A stretch of DNA of 6,704 bases, from NCBI GenBank assembly GCA_023458835.1, contig JAEWWY010000290.1, positions 1-6,704 on the forward strand, read 5' to 3'. A program made the translations under genes and the position numbers. A model generated the notes under the pieces. That model was not told the DNA's origin, did not search any database, and saw only the letters and a list, made by a program, of their open reading frames with translations. This document shows positions 1 through 5,333 of the stretch, piece after piece. The first letter of the stretch is position 1, and the number at the start of each line of letters is the position of its first letter. Source of the stretch: Bacillota bacterium. Lineage in GTDB: Bacteria > Bacillota > Clostridia > Christensenellales > Aristaeellaceae.

Positions 1-27
1 GGCGGGCGATTGATAATCGCCCCTACG
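1..27 (-). repeat. Palindromic intergenic repeat, copy A
   Basis: Read on the minus strand this is CGTAGGGGCGA, a short spacer, then TCGCCCGCC. Positions 4-11 and 15-22 are perfect 8-bp arms (GGGCGATT/AATCGCCC) around a 3-nt loop, so the transcript or single strand could form a tight hairpin. The outer sequence matches copies B (100-127) and C (195-223), while the loop differs in a way that preserves pairing. This is the pattern of a dispersed palindromic repeat rather than coding sequence. The copy may extend beyond the left edge of the window. Confidence 0.7.
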
Positions 28-41
28 ACGCAATTTGTTTG

Positions 42-63
42 TTGACTTCCCTGCCGGAGCATA
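42..63 (+). repeat. 22-bp direct repeat, copy 1
   Basis: This 22-bp segment, beginning TTGACTTCCC and ending GGAGCATA, recurs without mismatch at 239-260. It begins 14 bp after palindromic copy A. The second copy begins 15 bp after palindromic copy C, which has the same orientation. The 22-mer therefore looks like part of a composite repeat unit (palindrome, about 14 bp of variable spacer, then 22-mer) that is present twice head to tail. Its function is unknown. Confidence 0.8.
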
Positions 64-85
64 CAAGCACCGGAGGAAAGGCCAA

Positions 86-105
86 CCTACGCTTTACAGC
101 GTAGG
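86..105. repeat. Perfect hairpin beside repeat B
   Basis: CCTACGCT (86-93) and AGCGTAGG (98-105) are perfect 8-bp inverted arms around a TTAC loop. The right arm runs into the start of palindromic copy B, so the two hairpins are in tandem and share bases at 101-105. The left arm contains the complement of the CGTAGG edge seen in the repeats, so it may be a remnant of a further, truncated copy in inverted orientation. Confidence 0.6.
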
Positions 106-127
106 GGCGAACTGCGTTCGCCCGCCC
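100..127 (+). repeat. Palindromic intergenic repeat, copy B
   Basis: On the plus strand this reads CGTAGGGGCGAACTGCGTTC followed by GCCCGCCC. Arms GGGCGAAC (105-112) and GTTCGCCC (116-123) pair perfectly around TGC. It is in opposite orientation to copies A and C. Against the minus-strand reading of copy C it matches at 24 of 27 aligned positions from the GTAGG edge, so B and C together look like terminal inverted repeats. Confidence 0.7.
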
Positions 128-222
128 TGTGGTCCTGATGCCATCCGCTTGAAGCACGGAATGCCGGGGGCCCAAGCGTATTATTTGCCGCGACGGGGAG
201 GGCGAACGCAGCTCGCTCCTAC
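101..222. mobile_element. MITE-like element bounded by inverted copies B and C
   Basis: Copies B (starting GTAGG at 101) and C (ending CCTAC at 222) face each other as roughly 27-bp terminal inverted repeats with three mismatches. They enclose about 68 bp of non-repeated sequence (128-195) that has no supported reading frame. The total length of about 122 bp, inverted ends and lack of coding capacity fit a small non-autonomous mobile element. No target-site duplication is evident beside the GTAGG edges, so mobility is not demonstrated. The alternative is two independent palindromic repeats that happen to face one another. Confidence 0.4.
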
Positions 223-223
223 G
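195..223 (-). repeat. Palindromic intergenic repeat, copy C
   Basis: On the minus strand this reads CGTAGGAGCGAGCTGCGTTC followed by GCCCTCCCC. It shares the CGTAGG edge, the GCGA/TCGCCC core and the pyrimidine-rich end with copies A and B. Its arms are less perfect than theirs (GGAGCGA against TTCGCCC), so it may be an older copy. It lies downstream of the solute-binding-like gene and could weakly fold in that transcript. No run of T follows it, so it is not called a terminator. Confidence 0.65.
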
Positions 224-238
224 GTTGCCATGAGTTGA

Positions 239-260
239 TTGACTTCCCTGCCGGAGCATA
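239..260 (+). repeat. 22-bp direct repeat, copy 2
   Basis: Identical over 22 bp to 42-63 and 197 bp away in the same orientation. It follows palindromic copy C at almost the same distance as copy 1 follows copy A. The flanks diverge after the shared GCATA end. The remaining stretch, 261-332, up to the stop codon of the neighbouring gene shows no gene, no strong hairpin followed by a T run, and no recognisable repeat. Confidence 0.8.
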
Positions 261-332
261 TCGCCATCGACGTATGAATGTTTTCAATGAGTATCCATCC
301 GCCAGCTTTCAAAGCGGTATCATTCCGGGAGA

Positions 333-2411
333 TCACATCCCGTTTTCCGCGTACACCTGGCGTATCCTGGCATCCACGGCGGTAATGAAGCCTTCCAGGC
401 CATACCTTCCCGCCAGCAGTTGGTCGATGAAGCTGTCTATGCCGATGCTGCCGTAGGAAAGCAGGCTGTCCCCGCTGACCACAAACCTTTCCGCCAGGCG
501 GTGGTAATGGGCGATGGCTTCCGGGGTGACGGCATATTTGCGTTCCTCGTTCCGGGCGATATCCGCCTGCAGCCGGGCGATTTCCTCCTGGCGCGCCTTT
601 TCCTCCTCCGGCTTTACCTGGCGGGATTTTTCCCGGTCAAGGGCCTGGTTCAGCCGGTACAGTTCATCCTGGGCGTAATGGTCGGGCCAGGGCTCCCGCA
701 TGTCGGCGTAGTAAAAATAGCTTTGCTCATCCCGCTGCCGGGCGCAAAATTCCAGGTAGCGGATGGCCTCCTCCCGGCGGGGGGAAAAGGGATTGACCAC
801 CGCCACCTGAACCAGGGTCTCAATGGCGGGATCATTTTCAGACAGCCGGAAGGGCGGCCTCATATCCTCGCTGATCCCGCCGGCCACAGCAGCCAGGGTG
901 AACAAGGGGGACTCCTCTCCCGTTTTCAACGGCACCGGATCCGTATCCGGCGCCTCGCTTAAAATGCGCCCGGCCATATGCCGGAACAGGTCCATATCGA
1001 AAGTAAGCCGCACGCCGTCCTTCTTAAGGGCGAGCAGGTACTGGCGCGTAAAGTATTTCAGCAAGCCCTCCTTGGTGCAGGCCATGGTGTCAAACACGCA
1101 CAGCCCGTTGTCGGCCAGCATGTCCCCCTCGGCCAGCCTGGGGATCAGGTCCATCAGCCCGTCAAAGGTTTCGGGGGAGGAAAGGCCGTACCGGTCAAGG
1201 ATGCCCGTTTCCTGGACATGGAGGAACGATTGCACATTCATTGGCCAGGCCGCCAATTGCCCCTCATAGACAACGGCTTCATACAGGGCGGGATATAGGC
1301 TTTGGGCGTTTTGGGCAAGGACAGCGCTTTGACCAAGGTCTGTGAACATGCCCTTTTCCCCGATGGTTTTCAGCCCGTCACGGGTGGCAAAGCCATAGAT
1401 GTCCACGGTGCCATCCCGGCTGGCCAAAGCGTAGCTCATGTGCTCCATCACACTCATATCGCCGGGGGTGCTGAAGGATGTAAGGGCAACGCCGGTACCG
1501 GCGGTAAAGGCGGTATCGAACCGGGAGAATACGTTCATGACGGTAAGGGAAGGCGTGGACGACCGCTCGTTCCTGTCCCAGGCATACACGCTGCCGCCGC
1601 TTAAAACCGCCAGGACATTGCTGCCCAGCCCGGCCAGGCCGTTTGCATCTTTCAGGGGCGATACCCTCTGAAAAGCGCCGCCGGAGGCGGAAGCCACGAT
1701 ATCCTCCGGCCCTGCCACATACAGGGTGTCATTCTCCGGGTCATACCAAAGTGCCGCAAAACTCCCGGGGGCGTTGTCCAGCGCAAGCGGTGAAATGGTT
1801 CCGGCGCCGGTATCATACGCGTAAAGCCACTCATTCCCGTTTTCATCATAAGCGGTGAAAAGAAGCTGCCCCTGACGCCAGGCCGCCGCCGTGTCCGCGG
1901 AATGAAGGTCGGGCACCTCCCGGAGGGTCCCGGCCATGGGGCGCAGGAGAAGGCAGCGGCTGGCATCCGTCCCGGGGTCATACACCCATTCATAAATGTC
2001 ATCTCCCAGAGCGGCGGCGGCGAAAACGCTCAGGCCGAGCTCCATGAGACCGGGATCGCCTGAAGCCAGGTCCACCTTGTTCCATGCATCTCCGTTCAGC
2101 AGATAGCAATCGTTTTGGGCCGTGATGCCGATCAGCCCGCCGGAGGTTTGGCACAGGAAGCTTACATCCCGGGGATTTCCGGCGAGCTCCCGTTGGGCGG
2201 GGACTCCGTCCCTGTACGTCAGTTCCACCACCCGCTGGGAGGTGAGGATATACGCCTTGTCTTCGCCGCCGATAAGGCGGCGGATGGTTTCACCGTTCTT
2301 TGCCTGATAGGCGGCGCCTTCCGCCAAAGCCATTCGGCCCGGGAAACAGATCATGAGGCATAGAAGGAGCACAAGCCCCCGTGCCATGTTGCGGCAAATC
2401 TCTTTATACAT
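333..2411 (-). CDS. Secreted beta-propeller / solute-binding-like fusion protein
   Basis: This 692-residue exported protein has no confident family name. The start is placed at ATG 2411 because AAGGCGG lies 7 nt upstream and a signal peptide follows directly: basic N-terminus, hydrophobic core at about 11-24, likely cleavage after ALA at 30. The longer in-frame start at 2516 would bury that signal. No lipobox is visible. Residues about 45-345 contain repeated beta-strand/turn segments such as DKAYILTSQRVVEL and NEWLYAYD, suggesting a propeller. Residues about 370-560 resemble the lobes of an extracellular solute-binding protein: YEGQLAAWP, then ILDRYGLSSPETFDGLMDLI, later NPFSPRREEAIRYLEFCA. 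The end (about 658-690, DSFIDQLLAGRYGLEGFITAVDARI) resembles the C-terminal helices of sugar-binding proteins. A charged, probably coiled-coil stretch occupies about 583-625. No ABC permease is adjacent, so a sensing role is as plausible as transport. It lies 34 bp after the membrane-protein gene, probably in the same transcript. Confidence 0.75.
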   Translation of the reverse strand: MYKEICRNMARGLVLLLCLMICFPGRMALAEGAAYQAKNGETIRRLIGGEDKAYILTSQRVVELTYRDGVPAQRELAGNPRDVSFLCQTSGGLIGITAQNDCYLLNGDAWNKVDLASGDPGLMELGLSVFAAAALGDDIYEWVYDPGTDASRCLLLRPMAGTLREVPDLHSADTAAAWRQGQLLFTAYDENGNEWLYAYDTGAGTISPLALDNAPGSFAALWYDPENDTLYVAGPEDIVASASGGAFQRVSPLKDANGLAGLGSNVLAVLSGGSVYAWDRNERSSTPSLTVMNVFSRFDTAFTAGTGVALTSFSTPGDMSVMEHMSYALASRDGTVDIYGFATRDGLKTIGEKGMFTDLGQSAVLAQNAQSLYPALYEAVVYEGQLAAWPMNVQSFLHVQETGILDRYGLSSPETFDGLMDLIPRLAEGDMLADNGLCVFDTMACTKEGLLKYFTRQYLLALKKDGVRLTFDMDLFRHMAGRILSEAPDTDPVPLKTGEESPLFTLAAVAGGISEDMRPPFRLSENDPAIETLVQVAVVNPFSPRREEAIRYLEFCARQRDEQSYFYYADMREPWPDHYAQDELYRLNQALDREKSRQVKPEEEKARQEEIARLQADIARNEERKYAVTPEAIAHYHRLAERFVVSGDSLLSYGSIGIDSFIDQLLAGRYGLEGFITAVDARIRQVYAENGM

Positions 2412-2445
2412 GCAGTATCCGCCTTTTTGCTTTTGACTGCCCTGA

Positions 2446-3273
2446 TCAATCGGGCAGCTTGATTTGGAAGGACACGGTTCCCTTGTGGGTGAGGCCCTCC
2501 TGATCGCCCTGTTCATTCCACAGCCAGGAGCGGTCCGTGTACAGCAGGGAAACCACGCCGTCCTTGTCCGCGTATGTTTTCAGCGTACCGATCAGATCAT
2601 CGCTTATGTGAAAGCTGAAGTAGCCAAGTATATTCCCCGCGTCATCATAGGTGTGGTAGCAGAAGGAAATGGGCAGCTTTATGCCCCGTGAGCCGGCTAT
2701 GGTCAGAAGAGCGTCGCTGTCAGGGCTGAAAAGCAGCAGTGTTTTGCCAGGGTTCGTCATCACCTCCCGGACAGGGCCGGATCCCTTTTGAGTACAAAGG
2801 GTATCCTCTCCGTAAGCTCCGGCTCTATTGAGTTCCATCCAGGGATGGACCTCATATTCGGAAGAATCTTTGGGCGCAGCGAAGAAGAGCACCTCCAGCG
2901 TTCTTTCCGACGGGTAATTCAGATCATATTCCTTGGGCAGCCATACGGCGCTTTCCACCCTCAGGTGCAGCAATGGATGCTCCTCCACCACCGTCTGGCA
3001 AATTTCGTTTTGAATGGTTTGATCAACGTTATCCGGCATCGTGGGGGCGCGGAAGACATGCGCGTAGAACCATTCCAACCCGCTGCCCTGCACCGCGGCC
3101 ACGGCAGCGGCGCAGAGCAGCAACAGCATGGCGGCTATGATCAGAGCGCCGCCGATTCTTTTTTTCATGGGCCGGTCCCCTTTCAACCTGTTCAGGGTTC
3201 GTTCGATTCTCAGGGAAAAATCCTTGGGCGTCTGGCCGAAAAGGCGCTGATGGGTCAAGTGTTCATCCCTCAT
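2446..3273 (-). CDS. Single-pass membrane protein, probable anti-sigma factor
   Basis: A 275-residue protein. Its start at ATG 3273 is supported by GGAGG at 3283-3287 with 9-nt spacing; a TTG directly before it is less likely. It has a short cytoplasmic N-terminus of about 40 residues with an amphipathic stretch (KDFSLRIERTLNRLKG, 17-32). A basic PMKKR stop-transfer patch and one transmembrane helix at about 41-61 follow, then an extracytoplasmic domain of about 210 residues. No zinc-finger HxxxCxxC motif is seen, so it is not a classical ZAS-type anti-sigma factor. The anti-sigma call rests on topology and on the 11-bp overlap with the upstream ECF sigma gene, which implies translational coupling. 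The outer domain is not recognised; it has aromatic and WLW motifs near its C-terminus. It would hold the sigma factor at the membrane and release it on an external cue, an inference from paired systems of this kind. Confidence 0.7.
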   Translation of the reverse strand: MRDEHLTHQRLFGQTPKDFSLRIERTLNRLKGDRPMKKRIGGALIIAAMLLLLCAAAVAAVQGSGLEWFYAHVFRAPTMPDNVDQTIQNEICQTVVEEHPLLHLRVESAVWLPKEYDLNYPSERTLEVLFFAAPKDSSEYEVHPWMELNRAGAYGEDTLCTQKGSGPVREVMTNPGKTLLLFSPDSDALLTIAGSRGIKLPISFCYHTYDDAGNILGYFSFHISDDLIGTLKTYADKDGVVSLLYTDRSWLWNEQGDQEGLTHKGTVSFQIKLPD

Positions 3274-3745
3274 CAAAGCACACCTCCCGCTTGAAGTAGT
3301 CCCGCTTCAAAATCTCCCTGCCTCGGGCGAGGCGGCTGGATACCGTACCCTTTGGCAGGCGCAGTATCCGGGCAATATCCTGTATGGAATACCCTTCACA
3401 ATGGTACAGCACCAGGGGGACGCGGTACTTTTCCCCCAGCGCCAGCATGGTTTCGTACAGGCCGTTGTCCGCCTCCGGCATGCCTGCCGTTTCGGGGAAC
3501 TCCGCTACCGGTACCGTGCGCTTTTGCCTTTTGAGCATGCTTTTGCATTCGTTGATGAGGATGCGTATGACCCAGGTGCCAAAATACTGTTCCTTTCTAA
3601 GGGAGGGCAAACAGGCCCATGCCTTCAAAATGCTTTCCTGCACCGCGTCGGCGCAGTCGTCATAGGAACGCAGGTAGGTTCGGGCCACGCCGTACATCGT
3701 GTCTGAAAGAGCCAGCATCTCCCGGGTAAAACACTCTTTGGTCAT
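3263..3745 (-). CDS. ECF-type RNA polymerase sigma factor
   Basis: A 160-residue protein with the two-domain layout of extracytoplasmic-function sigma factors, which direct RNA polymerase to a small regulon. Sigma region 2 spans about 12-73, with the core-binding/-10 segment DDCADAVQESILKAW and the promoter-melting part FGTWVIRILINECKSMLKR. An acidic linker (about 80-96) leads to sigma region 4 at about 97-148, with the helix-turn-helix YSIQDIARILRLPKGTVSSRLARGREILK that reads the -35 element. Length is typical for the family. The start chosen is ATG 3745, which has GGAG 6 nt upstream; the longer GTG start at 3778 has no Shine-Dalgarno site and adds 11 unconserved residues. The stop overlaps the next gene, the probable anti-sigma factor. 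Autoregulation is common in such pairs but is not shown here. Confidence 0.92.
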   Translation of the reverse strand: MTKECFTREMLALSDTMYGVARTYLRSYDDCADAVQESILKAWACLPSLRKEQYFGTWVIRILINECKSMLKRQKRTVPVAEFPETAGMPEADNGLYETMLALGEKYRVPLVLYHCEGYSIQDIARILRLPKGTVSSRLARGREILKRDYFKREVCFDEG

Positions 3746-3751
3746 AGTTGT

Positions 3752-3755
3752 CTCC
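3752..3755 (-). promoter_or_regulatory. Ribosome binding site deciding the sigma factor start
   Basis: GGAG on the minus strand lies 6 nt before ATG 3745. The alternative GTG at 3778 is preceded immediately by in-frame TAA TAA and no purine-rich site. This favours the shorter protein. Confidence 0.7.
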
Positions 3756-3762
3756 GCATGTT

Positions 3763-3772
3763 GCAACGTTGC
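3763..3772. promoter_or_regulatory. 10-bp perfect palindrome upstream of the sigma gene
   Basis: GCAACGTTGC is a perfect palindrome located between the end of the upstream terminator and the sigma gene's Shine-Dalgarno site. It would lie in the 5' untranslated region, or just after the start of transcription from the candidate promoter. It could be a dimeric-regulator operator. A 10-bp palindrome can also occur by chance, so function is unproven. Confidence 0.25.
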
Positions 3773-3787
3773 TTTCACTTATTAGAT

Positions 3788-3818
3788 CAAAAAGCCCGGA
3801 CGCAAATTGCATCCGGGC
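3788..3818 (-). terminator. Intrinsic terminator after the propeller gene
   Basis: On the minus strand GCCCGGA (3818-3812) pairs perfectly with TCCGGGC (3800-3794). Beyond one mismatch the stem can continue through GCAA/TTGC across the loop region. Five T residues (3793-3789) follow the stem directly. This is a textbook rho-independent terminator, located about 25 bp after the stop codon at 3843. It separates the GGDEF-EAL/propeller block from the sigma factor block. Confidence 0.85.
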
Positions 3819-3834
3819 GCGCAAACATTGTAAA
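3806..3834 (-). promoter_or_regulatory. Candidate promoter for the sigma/anti-sigma block
   Basis: On the minus strand TTTACA (3834-3829) and TGCAAT (3811-3806) are separated by exactly 17 bp, resembling housekeeping -35 and -10 boxes with five and four matches to consensus respectively. Transcription would begin near 3799, inside the terminator of the preceding block, leaving a 5' leader of about 55 nt. The match is modest and overlaps the hairpin. An ECF-type autoregulated promoter could exist instead. Confidence 0.3.
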
Positions 3835-3842
3835 CTTTTCTT

Positions 3843-5309
3843 TCAATAGGCGAATTCATACAGCCTCAGGCCGTCGGTAGCCGGGATGACCACCTTATTC
3901 CCGTCATACCAGCCGAAACCGGAGGGGGTGCGGTAGGGATGCACGGGGACCGCGCCGGCGGGCAGCTTCACTTGCCGCAGCGCCAGTGTTTTCAGGTCCA
4001 TCATCAAAATGCCGCAGGTCTGGCTGTCTGACAATACAAGCAGCAGCGCGTAATGGCCGTCCGGGGATAATGTGATGTTTGCGCAGGGCAGCACCTTGCC
4101 CTTGGGGATTTTTTCCGCCAGTTCACCGCCGCCCCCATAGGAGGCCGCGGATAGGGGAAGGGCGGCGGCGGAAGGCGCGTCAAGGCTTTCGATCAGCAGC
4201 AATTCATCGTAGCCTGCAAAGCCTGCGTTCATGTCAAAGCGCACCGGCAATTGAAGGGAGGCCGTCACAACGCTCTGCAACAGGACGCCCAGGCCCGCCG
4301 GGCCGGTCTCCAGATAGGTTGGCCTGGCAATGGCCAACGGCTGGGAAAACGCCAGGGAAGAGGCTGTCCACGCGCCGCCTTTTTCCCCGAAGATGTTCAG
4401 CCCCAATGCTTCATCGGCTTTCAGGGCGTCCGTGAGGTTCACAAGCTGCCCTCCAGGGGCCCATTGCAGCCTGGGGTAGGCCGAGCGCACGGCGCCGGCA
4501 TAAAGCTGTTCCTTTTCACCGGTCTCCATATCATAGCGCATCAGGGTGTTTGGCGAGTCCTGGCCCATCGGGCCGTACAGCATGTAATAGACATACCGCC
4601 CGGATGTGTCAAAGCAGGCCTGAATGACCGAGGCCCCACCTTCAAACGGCTTGTCGGGGTATGTGTCGGCGCAGTACAACTGGCCTGTTTGGGTATCGAT
4701 GATGTTCAGGCCATAGATAAATTTCATCATCATCAGTACGAACCTGAAGTTGGTCAGCACCGCATACCGGCCGTCAGGCGACCAGGCGACGCCCTCGCTT
4801 CCCGTCCATTGGCCGGGGGGCATGGCGGCAAACTTGGCGAAGCTTCCATGGCTGTCGGGCACGCCGCGGGTAAAGTCCGGCGCGATTACAGTGATGACAC
4901 GTCCCTGCACCACATAGGCCCTTTCCCGGTCCATGCACAGGATCCTTCCGCCATCGGGAGAAATGCTGCAGGCGTCGGGCAGGGGCATAAGCGCCAGATC
5001 CTCTTTGGACAGCTCCGCCATCACCCACGCGCCATCCTGGGAATAGGTAACCTCCTTGCCGTTCAGGGAATCCTTCAGCGCCGATTCAAAGTAAGCCTTC
5101 GGGATGCGCAGCGTATACCCGCCCGGGTCGGAAAACAAGGGTATCTCCCGCAGCGTCAAACCGCCGGTTTCAAAGGCGGCCGCAAGCTGCGGGTCCGGCG
5201 TAGTGATTGCGCTCTGCCCGGATGCTTCGCCCAGCGCCGATGAGACAATTGCGCAGCAAAGCATCAGTGCAAAAAGAAGGCCCCTGCCTTTGCGGAACTT
5301 TTTGAACAT
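3843..5309 (-). CDS. Secreted TolB/PD40-like beta-propeller protein
   Basis: A 488-residue exported protein of unassigned function. ATG 5309 is preceded at 6 nt by AAAGGAAG. A signal peptide is clear: basic MFKKFRKGRG, hydrophobic core at 11-25, likely cleavage after ALG at 27. The cysteines at 18-19 are not in a lipobox, so it is probably released or wall-associated rather than a lipoprotein. Blade-like motifs of the PD40/TolB kind recur: ISPDGGRILCM (116-126), WSPDGRYAVLT (176-186), FDTSGRYVYYM (233-243) and LSPDGHYALLL (414-424). Less regular repeats lie between, and a region of about 310-400 is poorly matched. Such propellers usually bind proteins or ligands, and no catalytic motif is seen. 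It begins 24 bp after the GGDEF-EAL gene and ends at a strong terminator, so the two are probably co-transcribed. The downstream block encodes another secreted propeller-like protein with little evident direct similarity. Confidence 0.75.
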   Translation of the reverse strand: MFKKFRKGRGLLFALMLCCAIVSSALGEASGQSAITTPDPQLAAAFETGGLTLREIPLFSDPGGYTLRIPKAYFESALKDSLNGKEVTYSQDGAWVMAELSKEDLALMPLPDACSISPDGGRILCMDRERAYVVQGRVITVIAPDFTRGVPDSHGSFAKFAAMPPGQWTGSEGVAWSPDGRYAVLTNFRFVLMMMKFIYGLNIIDTQTGQLYCADTYPDKPFEGGASVIQACFDTSGRYVYYMLYGPMGQDSPNTLMRYDMETGEKEQLYAGAVRSAYPRLQWAPGGQLVNLTDALKADEALGLNIFGEKGGAWTASSLAFSQPLAIARPTYLETGPAGLGVLLQSVVTASLQLPVRFDMNAGFAGYDELLLIESLDAPSAAALPLSAASYGGGGELAEKIPKGKVLPCANITLSPDGHYALLLVLSDSQTCGILMMDLKTLALRQVKLPAGAVPVHPYRTPSGFGWYDGNKVVIPATDGLRLYEFAY

Positions 5310-5315
5310 ACGCGT

Positions 5316-5323
5316 CTTCCTTT
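5316..5323 (-). promoter_or_regulatory. Ribosome binding site of the propeller gene
   Basis: AAAGGAAG on the minus strand ends 6 nt before ATG 5309. It lies within the 24-bp gap after the GGDEF-EAL stop codon. With no room for a separate promoter in that gap, it supports expression of the two genes from one mRNA. Confidence 0.7.
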
Positions 5324-5333
5324 CTATCCCTGC

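Noticed and set aside
42..70. TTGACT inside the 22-bp repeat as a -35 promoter box
   Set aside because: No -10-like sequence occurs at 16-18 bp downstream in copy 1, and no plus-strand gene follows either copy.
1..260. CRISPR array
   Set aside because: There are only two copies of the direct repeat, 197 bp apart, with palindromic elements rather than regular unique spacers between them.
264..332. Possible terminator after the solute-binding-like gene
   Set aside because: The only nearby inverted repeat (GCTT-TGA-AAGC) is short and has no T run after it.
35..456. Short open frames on both strands across the left intergenic region
   Set aside because: They run through the palindromic and direct repeats. 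The two plus-strand peptides share DFPAGAY only because of the 22-bp DNA repeat, so they are not genes.
420..962. Open frame of 180 codons on the plus strand, antisense to the solute-binding-like gene
   Set aside because: It lies wholly inside a well-supported minus-strand gene and has no ribosome site or recognisable domain.
2412..2516. Longer start for the solute-binding-like gene at 2516
   Set aside because: It would overlap the preceding gene by about 70 bp and place 35 residues before an otherwise typical signal peptide. ATG 2411 has its own ribosome site.
4251..5243. Open frame of 330 codons on the plus strand, antisense to the propeller gene
   Set aside because: The minus-strand frame has a signal peptide, a ribosome site and propeller motifs. 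The plus-strand translation is low in recognisable structure, and long antisense frames are expected in GC-rich coding DNA.
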